The position numbers were made by a program, and so were the translations under genes. DNA of 64,000 bases from Rhizodiscina lignyota (Eukaryota; Ascomycota; Dothideomycetes; Aulographales; Rhizodiscinaceae): contig ML978134.1 in the NCBI GenBank assembly GCA_010015805.1, positions 620,001 through 684,000 of the forward strand, read 5' to 3'. Shown in pieces: positions 45,901-57,294 of the stretch. The notes beneath the pieces were generated by a model. That model saw nothing but the letters and a program-made list of their open reading frames with translations. It did not search any database and was not told the origin of the DNA. Each line of letters starts with the position of its first letter. Position 1 is the stretch's first letter.

Positions 45901-47038
45901 TCGGTTGCTGCTGCTGCCCGCTTTGCATCGCAGGTTGTTGCAAGCTGTTTGCCTCCTGTTCCCTTTGAGAAGCTGCAGCTTCAGCAGCAGCTTGCTCCGC
46001 TCGTCGCTGCTCCTCTTGCTGCCTCAATTTCTCCTCTTCCCGTCTTCTCTCAGCCTCCTCCATTGCTTTTCTTCTCTCGGCCTCCTCCGATTGCTTTTTA
46101 GCTCGATGTGCTTCTTCAGCGGCTTTCCTTCGCTGATACTCTGGCCAAGGATCGTAGACTTGGCTCGGGTCTACAGTGATTGCCTGGCTCTCCTGTGCAG
46201 ATGTGGTGCCCGCGCTGGCATACGTAGGCGACGGGTTCGTTGGCTGCGATTGATGTGTTATACTAGTCCGACGCTGGTTCTGAGACACGCTTGGAAGAGT
46301 TCGCGCTCTTGGATCGGCGTAGGTAGTAGTGTTAGCGTTTGCAGCACGCTGCGCGGATGCAGTTAAGTTGTGTGCTGCTTGAATTTGAGCTGGACTGGCA
46401 GAACGTTGTACTGTGTTGGCTGATTGGACGCGCTGCGATGGAAATTGGGTATTTGGAAGGCCACTTGTGGTTGGCGATTGAATTGTAGACCGTGCGGCGG
46501 ATCTCATAGAATTTACGCTATCAGGGCGCGATTGCCGCTGCGCTTGGACAGTGGAAGAATTTTGGCCATCATGGGTAGAATATGAGTAGCTGTTGGTCGA
46601 TGTGCTGCCATGTGTTGATGTTGCAGGATATGCGCTCGCCACTTGAGGACTGCTCGTCGCTGTGTCCAATGAGGGGTATTGTGCGGAAGGGTATGTAGAC
46701 GTCTGGTACTGCGCCGCAGCAGCTGGGCTACTCACACCTGCTTGTCTTGACTGTGTTGCATTGCCCAGATTGCTGAGTGTTTCCGCGGCCCGTCCCAAGC
46801 TACTATCATTCGAGTTCAACCCGTACCAACTGTGCGCGTTCGAGTAGCCCGATTGTTGATCGTACGCTTGTTGTTGAGGATATGTCTGGTACGAATTCGA
46901 CGTAGAGGGGGTGCGAGAGTGTTGATAGTGAGGGTCGGATGGTTGATTGTGTGTTTGGTAGTTCGAGTAGGATTGTTGCTGGGACTGCTGTTGTGCTGGT
47001 TGACCGTAGTAATTGGGATAGAAGTCCCCAGGTGCCAT
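42935..47038 (-). CDS. Large AT-hook and C2H2 zinc-finger protein
   Basis: Single exon, 1367 residues. The N-terminal 250 residues are Gln/Asn/Tyr/Ser-rich and likely disordered. Residues of about 295-365 form a charged Glu/Arg/Gln coiled coil (EEAERRKAMEEAERRREEEK). A conserved helical block contains ILALLNMNPSYITLCERL and FARALLTAVPDVN. Three AT-hooks follow (GRGRGRPPRN, RKRGRPVGWRK, RGRGRPPVSK). Between the second and third are C2H2-type fingers (YHCKWKDCTAELHNLKTLRSH and a second FDCLWGSC finger). This looks like a fungal chromatin-associated protein. A link to remodelling complexes is possible but not shown by the sequence. It is head-to-head with RPL26. The acidic tail ends DDEDDEMVVDDED. 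Confidence 0.82.
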   Translation of the reverse strand: MAPGDFYPNYYGQPAQQQSQQQSYSNYQTHNQPSDPHYQHSRTPSTSNSYQTYPQQQAYDQQSGYSNAHSWYGLNSNDSSLGRAAETLSNLGNATQSRQAGVSSPAAAAQYQTSTYPSAQYPSLDTATSSPQVASAYPATSTHGSTSTNSYSYSTHDGQNSSTVQAQRQSRPDSVNSMRSAARSTIQSPTTSGLPNTQFPSQRVQSANTVQRSASPAQIQAAHNLTASAQRAANANTTTYADPRARTLPSVSQNQRRTSITHQSQPTNPSPTYASAGTTSAQESQAITVDPSQVYDPWPEYQRRKAAEEAHRAKKQSEEAERRKAMEEAERRREEEKLRQQEEQRRAEQAAAEAAASQREQEANSLQQPAMQSGQQQQPKKDKPPKQPKQPKEAKAKGKGKKSTPAQVDGADDDDEDAQMLAMLKAMKAKNPELLRQFMTHAGGEDSTNVPQPHSAQPPEPTPASAIPTSRPPVAAPSRPTTEPPGRAAQNPRPRPGPAPIGMNVSVEGVAKGPAQLAGEILAGSSWDRANPPPRIRPRSPDKGTIWPPEKKNQLAYSAANFINNKPENKERQAKAEDILALLNMNPSYITLCERLEGRGLSIDRAQFARALLTAVPDVNSAAKRQREKRERQEAQQKNGQITGETSRSNVPPPVPPPAPPPAPPPDHIPRPGSTLAQVQRFVNGGWQPTDAGTPGQYSSPYFPPNAQGAAPHQLSKPTTPAAPVAQMVKPEAVARSASPSKPPASKEEAARKRTFNDIVDLTSLSDDESEPKRPPYFGAPPVPSMGYGPPPSYQGTPFQWPPPTASAYPYQGPGYNYNQPLIAHRPQPPPPPHGFAPQQLPQAHGFAPQQLPPPHIAPAGVTSGEKLRGVNVVEQIERHKALRRSVYDVRTVARDVLLATGRHPDMFHLNAHLETVRSHLPQVGEKADLATLRWDLIDPGEPLPLPQVDTEDQDSVMVDADDADEEDNGPEQLQTRVLLRRTVGGGGELKKKPESHSLLSNRPHSIGTRGRGRGRPPRNAYPSFSTRPAKGDDSDSAEHNSEALPISASARGSKQISRQTPSSAPSMPVTGYSAFRAAQNADGSPAARKRGRPVGWRKAIHGNPQTIALANRTKAATESAEVREKRRENVSPEPKFTVYHCKWKDCTAELHNLKTLRSHVAKAHEKEAAHGGFDCLWGSCGKDVTILNRKTGLSGTQRLRKDFASQPEWWAHMEKEHFDPIAWTLGDGQASGLSGKFQYANILLLRNINVKSDAHESEASESYLSDTHGRRVTPRITTSPRSSIREALGSSNGASAPPFAPRGRGRPPVSKQTLEHTALETQKDTERKKRQVGVGLDRDGVTLANGKRRQGLMDDEDDEMVVDDED

Positions 47039-47508
47039 TTCTCAAATCTCTCACTCCTGCTATACCCTTCCACCTCCCATGCGACCGCGACCTGAGTCGC
47101 AGGAAAGGTGTAGGAGATGTAGCGTGGCTTGATCAACACTTGAGAGTGAATAACACCAGGGAAAGCGGCACTCAGCAGCCCTTCAACTTTTTCTTGCGCA
47201 ACGATACGACGTGGAATACAGACATAAATCGGTGGCCAGTTGAGCTTGATTGTGGAAAGGTTTTCAGAGTTTGGCTGTCAGGGATTATTGTCGTGTGTTT
47301 CACGGAAAGTTGGTGCGCGTATGATCAGAGAGTGTGATGCTCCACATGCGGAGGTTCAAGTGCTCGCGAGTCGCGACGCATCAACAATCCCTGCTCGTGC
47401 CAAGCCTCGGCAAATCATCGGTCCACACACGACAGAGCAAATTCACCAGCACCCTAGAGACATCAACTCGAGCATCGACAACCTCACCCACCCTTCAATA
47501 CCGCCATA
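47039..47508. promoter_or_regulatory. Divergent promoter region of the AT-hook gene and RPL26
   Basis: 470 bp between divergent start codons, one of them a ribosomal-protein gene. No certain motif was identified. Confidence 0.5.
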
Positions 47509-48073
47509 ATGACGAAGTTGAACAATGGTACGCCCACCCGGACAATGCTGATACGTATATAATTGACATTTAACCTGCAGGTATCGCCTCCTCGCGGAGA
47601 AAGTCGCGCAAAGCGCACTTCGACGCCCCCTCCAGCGTTCGCCGCAATATCATGAGCGCTCCCCTCAGCAAAGAGTTGCGCGAGAAGCACAATGTACGAC
47701 AGCATAAGTCCCTCTTCTCCTTGCTCCTCCTGCCAAAGCTCGACATTTTCCACTACTAGTAACAGTGCGGACAGAATCACTGACTCAAGAGTATCAACAG
47801 GTCCGATCGATCCCCATCCGCAAAGACGATGAAGTCCTCATCATGCGCGGCAGCAACAAGGGCCGTGAGGGCAAAGTCACTTCAGTATACCGCCTCAAAT
47901 ACGTCATCCACGTCGAGCGTGTGTCGAAGGAGAAGTCGAACGGCCAGAGCGTGCCCATCGGTGTCGCCCCGAGCAAGGTGCAGATCACAAAGCTGAAGCT
48001 GGACAAGGACAGGGAGAACATTCTGGAGAGGATAAGCAATGGACGAGAGGTGGTGAAGAAGAGCAAGTCGTAG
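47509..48073 (+). CDS. RPL26: 60S ribosomal protein L26 (uL24)
   Basis: Three exons: a 19-nt first exon 47509-47527 (MTKLNN plus one base), 47581-47693 and 47801-48073, 134 residues. Exon 2 gives [19 protein letters not shown] and [13 protein letters not shown]. Exon 3 gives [20 protein letters not shown], the KOW motif of uL24, and [17 protein letters not shown]. The length matches eukaryotic L26, which binds 25S/5.8S rRNA near the exit tunnel. A tiny first exon and two introns (53 and 107 nt) are usual for fungal ribosomal-protein genes. Confidence 0.95.
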
Positions 48074-48582
48074 AGCGTTTCGAGATGGGGGTAAGGATCG
48101 ATGATGGAGGTTTTCATGGGCTCTGAGACAGCGACAGTTTCCGTTGCCTTTCCTGCACTAGTGGAGTACTTCTAGGGGAGTACAAATACGGTGCTCTCAA
48201 ATCGGCACCAAATGTCACAAGTTTTCAAACATCAGCACATCCACAATCCTGCATGGTCTTTGACCGCTAGATTATCTACTCGGCAGCCGCTTCCAATGGG
48301 TACGCAATGGTTGCAAGAAGTTATACGACTAGCGAAGAGCGAAATTATGGCTTATTCAAAGCTGGAGCCATTCTCGCCTGCAGACTCTACTCGAGACATC
48401 TGTTGATGAACAGAGGAGTTTGATGGTGAGAGACATTCACGAACAAAGTGGTATCTCCTTTTCTTTTAGATTGAGTTGAAATGGATGAGAATGGTATTTG
48501 ACACGCTTTTACTCTGCCCTATGTATTGGTACATGTGCATATTATCACAAGAACAGTGGAGGTGAGAATGTCGGCAGGCCGT
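48074..48582. other. Convergent spacer
   Basis: Between the RPL26 stop and the 3' end of the membrane-protein gene. Nothing else was recognised. Confidence 0.45.
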
Positions 48583-49836
48583 TCACCACCTTTTGCTTCG
48601 CGCGTCTCCACCAAAATCTTTGCCTTGGCGCTCCCGTTCGATCCGAGCATCGAATTCCTTTTGCGCCTCAGTCTTAGCAAGCTGCCGCTCTTCTTCCGCC
48701 GATGAGAAAGAAAAGCTGCCTCCCAAAGTCGACCCTTGGCTCTGCTCACGTTGAGCGCCACCACTCTGCTGTGATGACGGGCCGCTTTGCTCGCTAGAAT
48801 TAACCTGTCTCCGGATTCTTGCCCAAGCTGACTCTGAAGAGGAACTGCTCTGAGCACTTTGGGATCCTTGCGAGGCCGGGGCAGGCTGAGATGTGCTCTC
48901 AAAATCGAAAGAATCTTGCCGGTCTGGTTGCTGTTGGGGCTGTGCATGTGTCTGTCTTGTAGGCGTCCTGTCGCCTTCAGCACGCTGCTGCATCTCGTGC
49001 ACGCGCATCTGCTCGTCACTCAATACGCTGGCATCTGTGCCGCTGCCGAATGAGTCTGTAAAAGCTCCTCCTGTCGGCGACATATCATCAAAATCGTCCC
49101 GGCCTCTCCGATTGGCGGTTGAATTGTGGGGCGCCACTCCATCTGTGTTACCGATATCCACGCCTTCTGAAGTCTCGTGTTGCTGCTGCGGCAGACCTCT
49201 CTTCTGGTTCTCCCGGCGTTTTTGCGCTTCTTCGATTGCATGGGTCATTCTCCTCTGCATCTTCTCGTTGATCTCCTTGAGCCTCTTATCTCTTTGCAAT
49301 GTAGCCATGGCTGTGAGGATAGCAGAGTTCCTAAAGACGAAGTCGCCCAGCAGGCCAAACAGTGTCACATACGGAATAGCACGTAAGGCGTGCCATCCCA
49401 TCCTTGCCATTTGCCCTCTGAGCGCACCAAGCTCATTTGGATTGAATTTCTCCAGGTCCGGCGAATAGAATGGAAATCGGTATTTTGGCGCACCCTTGTA
49501 GCAGAAATATGCACCTACACCTATGCCCGTCACATCACCCCAGGACGACCGAGATAATACCTTGCTGTACATTTCCGCGATGGCCTGGACTTCGTCGCCC
49601 GTGAGTGGTCTTTGCATAAGGCGGGAAGTGCCTGCGCATGTTTCGCTTATCCGGGCGAGGCGGTAGGACTGGCTATAGCCCAGGAGTGGACCTATGATGG
49701 GTGCAGGTTTGGAGAGCGTGGATAGATCAATCGGATAGGCGTTGGTGGCATTGTTGGTTGAATATCGATCCGTGTCTGACGGAGCGGCGTCAGGCTGGAA
49801 GCCGGTAGAGTCGGCTGTGGAGTCTTCGAGAACCAT
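48583..49836 (-). CDS. Conserved fungal membrane protein of unknown function
   Basis: Single exon, 417 residues. A conserved-looking block (about 45-190) runs from PAPIIGPLLGYSQSYRLARI through SETCAGTSRLMQRPLTGDE and two hydrophobic stretches near 101-113 and 150-172 (PYVTLFGLLGDFVF). It is followed by a charged helix (LQRDKRLKEINEKMQRR) that may be coiled coil. The remainder is Gln/Ser/Pro-rich and probably disordered, ending in a Glu/Arg helix. I believe relatives are widespread in Pezizomycotina but cannot name a function. The two helices and basic flank would fit an organelle membrane protein (inference). Confidence 0.75.
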   Translation of the reverse strand: MVLEDSTADSTGFQPDAAPSDTDRYSTNNATNAYPIDLSTLSKPAPIIGPLLGYSQSYRLARISETCAGTSRLMQRPLTGDEVQAIAEMYSKVLSRSSWGDVTGIGVGAYFCYKGAPKYRFPFYSPDLEKFNPNELGALRGQMARMGWHALRAIPYVTLFGLLGDFVFRNSAILTAMATLQRDKRLKEINEKMQRRMTHAIEEAQKRRENQKRGLPQQQHETSEGVDIGNTDGVAPHNSTANRRGRDDFDDMSPTGGAFTDSFGSGTDASVLSDEQMRVHEMQQRAEGDRTPTRQTHAQPQQQPDRQDSFDFESTSQPAPASQGSQSAQSSSSSESAWARIRRQVNSSEQSGPSSQQSGGAQREQSQGSTLGGSFSFSSAEEERQLAKTEAQKEFDARIERERQGKDFGGDARSKRW

Positions 49837-50852
49837 TGCGAATGGCTAGGGTAGCGTGGTGTGGGCAGAGTCGAGGTTGGGATTAAGGATTGCGGCACGG
49901 TCGACGTCGATTTTGTCGCAAAGTTATTGGAGCTGCTGGAGATTGGAGGTAATTGTATCCTGTTACACGACGTCTGCACTCACGGCTGCGCCCAATTGAC
50001 GGCATCAAGCTACGGCAAGGCTATCCAGCATGCAATCGCGGTGGTTTGAGGCAGCATGGACAAGACGAGAAGTGAGCCTGCTGCTGCCACGATGATATGG
50101 GCAGTGTGGAGTACGAGAGGCTAAAGGCCGTTGCCCGTTGACGTAGGCGGACGCGGCGGCTATTGCACCAATGGCCTCGAGGAGGGATTGATCGGTGCAG
50201 GGAGGCAATCTGCACGTTCCCGATCTCGTGCTAAGCGCTCGCTGCAAGGATGGACCAGATGAGTTCGATCGCCGAGTGAAGCGATGGATGCATTGCAACA
50301 AAAGGCGGCGGCCATCGGCCTTCAGCGCTGTGCTGCTGCCCCTTGTCGCCCGCTCTGCCAATTCACCCTCACGCTCTTTCCGATTGCCGCTTCCAGTCAT
50401 TCCTTCATGAGACATGATATATCATATACGAGCAAAGTGTCCGCGCTGACACGTGCAACGCCTGTGTATGGTTCCCCCGCAGTCTTCACGCTGGGCGACC
50501 GACGGGTCACACACGACGACGAGGCCGCCAGGCTGGGACGTCTGGAAAGGCAGTCGCGCTTGACGCCCGTGTTGAAATACCGTCCATGCCCTTCCGTCTC
50601 CCGCGAACCCTTCACTGACCCTCTGCATCGTTTGCTGTTCGAATTAATCTGCGCGTCGTCTCTCAGCATTGTTTCACTCCTTCCTCCCCTCCTCCGCTCC
50701 TTCGCCCGCCCCCGTGATGCAGGCAAGGCCAATAGCAACCTCACGCTCTGGCACTCCAACATCCCGCGGCCACAGGCCAACACTCCTTCAACGTTGCTGT
50801 GTTTTGTATTCACCACTTGTAATTGAGCTCTCTCGACTCTAATTTCTCCGAC
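49837..50852. promoter_or_regulatory. Divergent promoter region
   Basis: About 1 kb between the membrane-protein gene and the RBR ligase gene. It carries pyrimidine-rich stretches near 50680-50710. Overlapping open frames on both strands are unsupported. Confidence 0.45.
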
Positions 50853-53800
50853 ATGGCTGAGGTGGAGCTCCCATCAAGCGACGTCGTTGAAATGGCCTCC
50901 GATTCTGGGTCTGCAGAGCCAGATGCTGAGCTGGAATATAACCAGGCACACATCCCACTTCCTGGTGGCGAGGAATTCGACGACATCTTCTTCCCCAGAG
51001 GTCTCGACAATGCCTTCATGAATCAAAGAAACCCTATTCCAGATGACCTTTGGGAAATGTTTGAGCACCGGCTAGTCCGAACACCAACACCACAAAACCA
51101 AATCCCATTTCAAAGAGCTCCCATGCCTCTTCCCCGATCATCTCCCACTCCACAGTCTCCGCCGACAGAGGAACAGGCAGAAATGGGCCTCCTCCCGGGA
51201 TCAACTTACGACACGCCTATAGACCTTGAAGACATTGATTATACGCCCGTGTTAACGGAGGAAAGTTGCCTGCAGCAAGTGCTTCAAGTCCTTCCAGAAA
51301 TATCTCATCAGCACGTTAGAGATCTCTACAACGAAGCTCCGCCAGCGCCCTTTGAAGGTGAGTCTATCTATTCTTTTCTAATTCACTATCAAATCCCCCT
51401 TTTAGCCACCAGGAGTGAAGCTTCGCTGCCTAGAAGGACTTTTTAAACTACCCAGTTCAAGAAATTTGTTTTTGCAAGTGATGCCCACATTGCCGGCGCG
51501 CCAAGCACAGCTAAGAGAACAGCTACACGACTGACTCCACAAACACTTCGCTAACTTTCTCCCCCAAATTTAGGTGCCGAATGGCTAGCAGCTTTCATTG
51601 GCAACATCGTGGAGAGTGGCAAGTATCCCACTGAGAGAGAGGCTCAGAAAGGTGTCAAGCGGAAGAGAGACGCAGAGCTCTTCAACGAATCTGTAGAGGA
51701 GCAAGACACTGCAGGCAAGGAATATTCGGACGTAGCGTAAGTTAATGGGCGGTTATCGGACCGCCCTCTTCTCCTCAATTTCCACGCGTCGTGCAGCGCA
51801 GCCGTTCTGTTGCCACTCTCATGCAGTTTCACTGCATAGTCTGGAGCAACGGTGACGCAGTCCAACCAGTCATTACTAAACGCATTCCTAGATTCGTGCT
51901 GAGCATGAGGGAGTCTATATACCCCCTGCTACACGAGCGCTTAATCTCTCTGTCACAGAAGCTTAGCTGTCACTATGCGCCCCCTGAATCATTACTTCTT
52001 ACGTTACTCTATTTAGGCTTCAACTCCTCAGTCAGGAGTTTCCAGACCTCATCCAGAAGCACATCAAAAGTCGCCTCGCGACTCTCGTGACACTTTACAA
52101 GACCTACGCCGTTCTGGAAGTAGACAATCAAAACGATACCTTCAAACTGCGGGGTAAAAGCCGCAGAAAGCGTACGAAGATCGACGAATCTGACCTGTCG
52201 CCAACCCCTTCGCCCACTATGTCAAGGCGCCCCGGACTCCTTTCAGAGTTGGCTGGATTTGAGCGGGCCTCTAAAGAGCTACAGGCAGCGCGAAAGAGAA
52301 GAGATCAAGAAGCTGCCAAGAAGCAAGAGGCTGACGCTGTCGCTCGCGCGGAGGAGGAGAATATCCGAAAAGCACAAAAAGAGAATTTGATGCAAGAATG
52401 TGGTTGCTGCTACGGAGACCATCCCTTGAATCGAATGATTGCTTGCAATAACCGCGATGTCGAATCGATACACTGGCTGTGCTATGGCTGCGTCAAGACA
52501 TACGTCGAGACGGAGATTGGCTTGTCTAGGCATAACGTGGTGTGTTTCCACGTCGATGGATGCACTGCATCGTTCAGGCTATCCCAGTTGCGCCTGGCTG
52601 TTCCTTTACCAACGCTTGAGAGGCTCGAGAAACTCCAGCAGCAAGATGATATCCGCCTAGCAAAGGAGGGTGGTGGACTTGAGGGCCTCGAAGAGTGTCC
52701 ATTCTGCGACTTCAAAGCTGACATGGAAGTGCCCAAGGATGAGGATAGAGAGTTCCGCTGCCAAACCGACGGTTGTGGCATTGTGAGCTGTCGGTTCTGC
52801 AAACTCGAAACGCACGTTCCTCTTAGCTGTGAAGAGGCCGCCAAAGACAGAGGCATTAATGCTCGTCATCAGGTTGAGGAAGCCATGACAGAGGCTTTGG
52901 TTCGGTCTTGCAAGTATGCGCCCCTTTCCCTCTGTATTATCCAGTCTCAAAGGCGATGTTACTGACTCGTTCACAGCAAATGCAAGAACAAATTCATCAA
53001 AGAGTTTGGCTGCAACAAGATGACCTGCACAGTCTGCCACAACATTCAGTGCTACGTCTGCTCCCAAAACGTGACTGACTACAACCACTTCGCTGATGGT
53101 GGGCTTTACGGCGGTCCAACGACCCAGCGCAGGAAGTGTCCTCTCAACGACGATGTCAATATCCGACACGAAAACGAGGTGAAAATGGCTGAAGAAGAGG
53201 CACTGAAGAAAGTCCGCGAGGAGCATCCAGATCTCACAGAGGAAGAGCTGAAAATCAAGGTCTCAGACGAGGTCAAGGCCGCTGAGCGAGGCAGGAGGAA
53301 CATGTTCGCCGGTGGACATCCTTTGGGTGCTTACGCCAATGTTGTTTTGGGACAGGGTGCCCCTTTCCTGTTCGCTGACGTTCATGCTCCTGGACCACAC
53401 CGACCGCCGCCTTTGCCCCCTAATGCGGGCGAGATAAGGGTGATGCATCGAGCTCCGCCAGAGCATAGATGGGCGATGCAGGCTGTGGGACAACAAGCCG
53501 CACCACAAAGACCTCATAGAAATGGCCATGGTCCGCCACCACCGCGACCAGTACCATATCATGGCCCGCCACCACCGATGAATGACTTCCCGCAACGAGA
53601 CTTCGACTATCAGTTGGCATTGCTGGATGCAAACCAACGGAGACAACAGCAGCTCGCCGAACAGCAGGCGCTATTCAGGAACGAACTTGATCGTCCTGCA
53701 TTTGGAGTTGTTAGAGAGCAGCAGCAACTGGAGCAGGAAGTGCAGCACTTAGAGCGGTTGCAGCAGGGGCGGCAGGCACGGCAGCACCTGTTACAGCAGG

Positions 53801-54192
53801 CGCAACAACACGCACATCAGGCGGTACAGCAGGCACACCAGCAGGCACAACAAGCGCATCAGCAGGCACAACAAGCGCACCAGCAGGCGCAGCAGGCGCA
53901 ACAGCGAGCCGCACAGCACCAGGAAATGCAATTCCCGCAGTTCAACTACGCCCCGATGGCGGCTCCGGCCTATGTCCCTGGTGTGGGATATCACATCCGC
54001 GGCGCCGCTGATGCCGCTGGGGCGCCTCCGAGACCATACCCTGGTATTCCCGCGTATGGCAACCAAGCGCATTCAGCGCGAATACCTGTTAGATTCGCCC
54101 CTCCTCCTGCCATCAATCGCAACGGCACAGTAAATAGAGATGCATGGCTTGAAGATGATGCTTGGCTTAAAGACCTGGAAGACTTCGAATGA
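50853..54192 (+). CDS. RBR-type E3 ubiquitin ligase, RNF216/TRIAD3-like
   Basis: Four exons: 50853-51357, 51574-51736, 52017-52913 and 52977-54192, about 926 residues; intron 2 is long for this window (280 nt). The N-terminus is acidic and Pro-rich. A middle helical region (LQLLSQEFPDLIQKHIKSRL) resembles the RNF216 family. RING1 starts at Cys351 (CGCCYGDHPLNRMIAC, then HWLCYGCVKTYVETEIG and VVCFHVDGC). An IBR with CPFCDFKADM and a CGIVSCRFCKLETH segment follows, then RING2 at about 520-550 (CNKCKNKFIKEFGCNKMTC to CYVC), which contains the catalytic Cys. RBR ligases pass ubiquitin through a RING2 cysteine thioester. The C-terminal 250 residues are Pro-rich and then Gln/Ala/His repeats (AHQQAQQ) before an acidic end. 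Confidence 0.9.
53755..53930 (+). repeat. In-frame Gln/Ala/His codon repeat
   Basis: A CAGCAGGCACAACAAGCGCA-type unit repeats with 21- to 24-nt spacing inside the RBR ligase gene and encodes QQAQQAH repeats. It is likely length-variable between strains. Confidence 0.75.
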
Positions 54193-54915
54193 GCTGGGCT
54201 GGAGGGGATCTTGTCCTCCAATTGCCGATTACTTCACATTATCTACGCACAAACGGAAGAGATTACTTCGACACAGGACAACGGTACGAAATCAACAAAT
54301 CGACGGAATCATGCACTCAAAATTGGAATTGCCTGGGTTTTAATTTGCTTTTAAGGGCAGGCGGCGGGGTCAGTAAACGGCACTGGAGCGTGGAGCGCTT
54401 ACGGTCCCTTCCACTTGCATGGGATTGAGGAAAGATAATGAGCCCCTTTCTTGCTTCAGCATGGCGGCCTTTTCTTTCATTCACTGTGAAACAGTATGAT
54501 GTCTTTTGCTCATTATGACTTTATAGTTCGCTAGGATACCCAATTCCGAGAGCTAAGATCGTCGGTTCGACGACACATTCACTTAATCATGAGTGCTGTT
54601 GATGTAACTTCATTACACACGATTGAGATTTCAATGACGGACCAAATGTGCGTCCGACACCTCGATAGCAGAACACATCTAGATGCATGGTTTCCCGTTC
54701 TTCTGTGATCCCGTTCTCCTCCACTCCATCATGTCTTGGGCCCTGGATTGATGCGGAGATACGACCTCAATCGTGCAGCAACAATAGAAAGCTGCCTCGC
54801 GTATGGTTCAACAATATTTCGGAATTGACCTTGCGGGTGGTCATTCTCTTTCAAGAAGATCTGATGCTCCAAAATCGTGACACCTGAACGTATGATGCCA
54901 AGTGGAACACACGTT
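54193..54915. other. Convergent spacer
   Basis: Between the RBR ligase and RRP42 3' ends. Nothing recognisable. Confidence 0.45.
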
Positions 54916-56159
54916 TCATACGCCAGTAAATCCCTCCAAAGCAGCCATGACCTCCTCACCGACACCGCCTTTCTCAATCACTGCCTTGACAATCTTGCCC
55001 ATTGTCGCTCTCTTGATCCCTCCTCTTGGCGGTGTCCACACGCCTTCCGCCTCCATGCCTTCTCTCGCTGCCAGGAACTCTACGCTCGAGACAGGTGCCG
55101 CACCGCCAGTCGCCGAATTGAGAGAATTTGGCACACCAAGCTGTGTCAGCCGCGACGGTGGATCGACGGTGCGAACCGCCAGGAGTTGTAAAGGTCTGCT
55201 GTTGCTCTTCGGAGTGACATTCAGCCTAACGCCTCCCTCTACGTCCATGAACGACTCGTCTTCTCCGGGCTCATTCGACGCAGACGCCACTTCTCCTGCG
55301 GACACGGCAAGCACGCCCTCTGCGGCTGCTAGTTCCTCCTTGCTTGGGTCGAAAAGGATGTTGTCGCCGACGGTGACGACAAGCAGGGTGATCGGCGGCT
55401 TGTCAATTCGGTCTTTGGAATCTTTGCGGAAGGGGTACAGATATGTTGAGGCCTCCCAGTCGTCGTCGAAGAGCGGGTCTTCGTCGCCTTCGGAGATCAG
55501 TCGCGGGAGGCGGGCGGAGAGGAGAGCAAGGTGCATCGTTAGGGACAGGAGGGGGAGGGGGTATGATAGTGGTGGTGACAGCAAGAGGATCTGGACATGG
55601 CAGATTAGCTGAAGCGTCCAACATGAACTATTTGACCGTCCCACGGCTGGTGCACTGGGTAGCTTACGTCGATATACAGCTTCCAGTGAAATCTGCTGTT
55701 GATCCACAGCCTATCTCTTAACCTCCCACTCGCGACCAATGCCTCTCCCAGCATCTGCGAGAGAAACACAGGCAGAGCATCATCGTCTCTGTAGCCAGGC
55801 ACATCAACCGCAATCTCAACCCAGCTGCTCTTCCCCCTCCCTCGTCCCTGGCCCTCAGCCGCGTCATTCGCCTCATCGTCTTCATCTCCCATAGCCGCGT
55901 CGATCAAGCCCTCCCTAATCGCCCCGACCGCTCTGGATCTCTCCTTCTCCACCTCGGCCTTCACGCCCACAATTGCCTCTGCTCCATCGCTGAAGCACAC
56001 CCTCGCACTGCCGTTTGCATTCGGCAGTATCTCCGTCTCTGCAACCAGCGGTCGGAACTGGCGCGCGCCGCGACCATCAGGCCGGACTGGTGGATGGAGC
56101 GAAAGCGAGGCGTGCAGGTAGGAGAGCTCGGCGGGGGAGAGGAGGGTTGGCGGCGCCAT
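54916..56159 (-). CDS. RRP42: Exosome complex subunit Rrp42
   Basis: Two exons, 56159-55668 and 55590-54916, 388 residues, with a 77-nt intron (GTAAGC donor). The RNase PH fold starts at about residue 24: PVRPDGRGARQFRPLVAETE, LPNANGSARVCFSDG and EAIVGVKAEVEK. After a low-complexity insert, SSWVEIAVDVPG and LWINSRFHWKLYID precede the intron. Exon 2 has MHLALLSARLPRL, KPPITLLVVTVGDNILFDPS and RLTQLGVPNS. The RPDGR and NGSARV motifs point to Rrp42 (EXOSC7), a non-catalytic ring subunit of the RNA exosome in nucleus and cytoplasm. It is somewhat longer than the yeast protein because of two acidic inserts. Confidence 0.9.
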
Positions 56160-57294
56160 TGAGGGATTTGACGCCCTGGAGACGAGGTTGGGTTTCGAGG
56201 TTTAGGGCCGCCGAGAGAGTTGGAGAGGGGTGAAGTTTGGGACGGGGCCAATAGAGCATTTATGCGCGTCGAGGATGAAGCTAGAACGTGCGGTGGTGGA
56301 CGTGGTGTTTACGTCACCAATTCTGAAGGTCGGTTCTGATGCTTCAATTCCAGGTGAAATTATTATAGGCTGTGAAGTGTGCAATACGGGATCTAGAATT
56401 TATGCGGATGTTTACTCTAGCGAGCCAGCCTGCGAAAAAGCTTCAGAACAACGTATAGTAGCCCTGCAAAGCTGGAGAGAGTCGAAATTTCGATCTCCAA
56501 TTCTCAATTCCAGGCCCTCAATTTTCAGAATATGCTAATTTTAGGGGTTTCGCACTAATAGACGCGGCCTTGGCAGGGCAGCAGTGAAGAATTAAGAAGT
56601 CTACATAATCCTATGGAAACAGTAGCTTCAATCTAGACTTCAACTCTCAGATCGGCCAGAACCGGGCAGAAATGGACTTAGAAGTGCGCAGGTAAACACT
56701 GCGTGATGTATTGCGCTTGTCGGCAGGCAACGACAGCGACATGTAGTTGCAGTGCAGATTCCAGAGTACGATAGAGTGGAGCTGTTGCCTGGCTGTTGTG
56801 CCTCCACCCATCTCAGCACTCCGCGGAGTCGTTTCCGCGGCAGAGCCGCAATCAATGCAGCTGCGTTGCCGCTCTGCGGCGCCTTGACTGGCTAATATTT
56901 CCTGCTTCAATCTCGTCGTGCTGCAGCATATCGTATTTCGGGACTTCGCTTCGAGCACTAACATGCTCAACCACCCTTGCCATCGCACCCCTTGCCACCA
57001 TCTATACCCTATAGCGAGGTCGGGCATGCGAATCAACCTTTGAAGCGTGGCTAGAGCCAAGCATGTGTATTACCTTTACCATATAAGGCTAGCACTGGTG
57101 CTGTATTGATGAGTAAGGCGCCAAAGGAGGGTGTCATGTGGGATGTCAAGGGTGAATGGGCACGCTACCCCCAGAAAGCTGTGAAACGATATTTCCATAT
57201 TGGGATTGGCATCTGCAGGCATCTCGCACACCGTCCCACCTCGCGTGCCAGTCCACAACCACTCGTTACACCGTTACACATATCTTGGCCGATC

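Noticed and set aside
45869-46366. Plus-strand Leu/Ser-rich frame of 165 codons
   Set aside because: Antisense of the Gln/Glu/Arg coiled coil in the AT-hook protein.
49837-50852. Several overlapping 130- to 180-codon frames in the promoter region upstream of the RBR ligase
   Set aside because: They lie on both strands in the same place, with biased composition and no domain.
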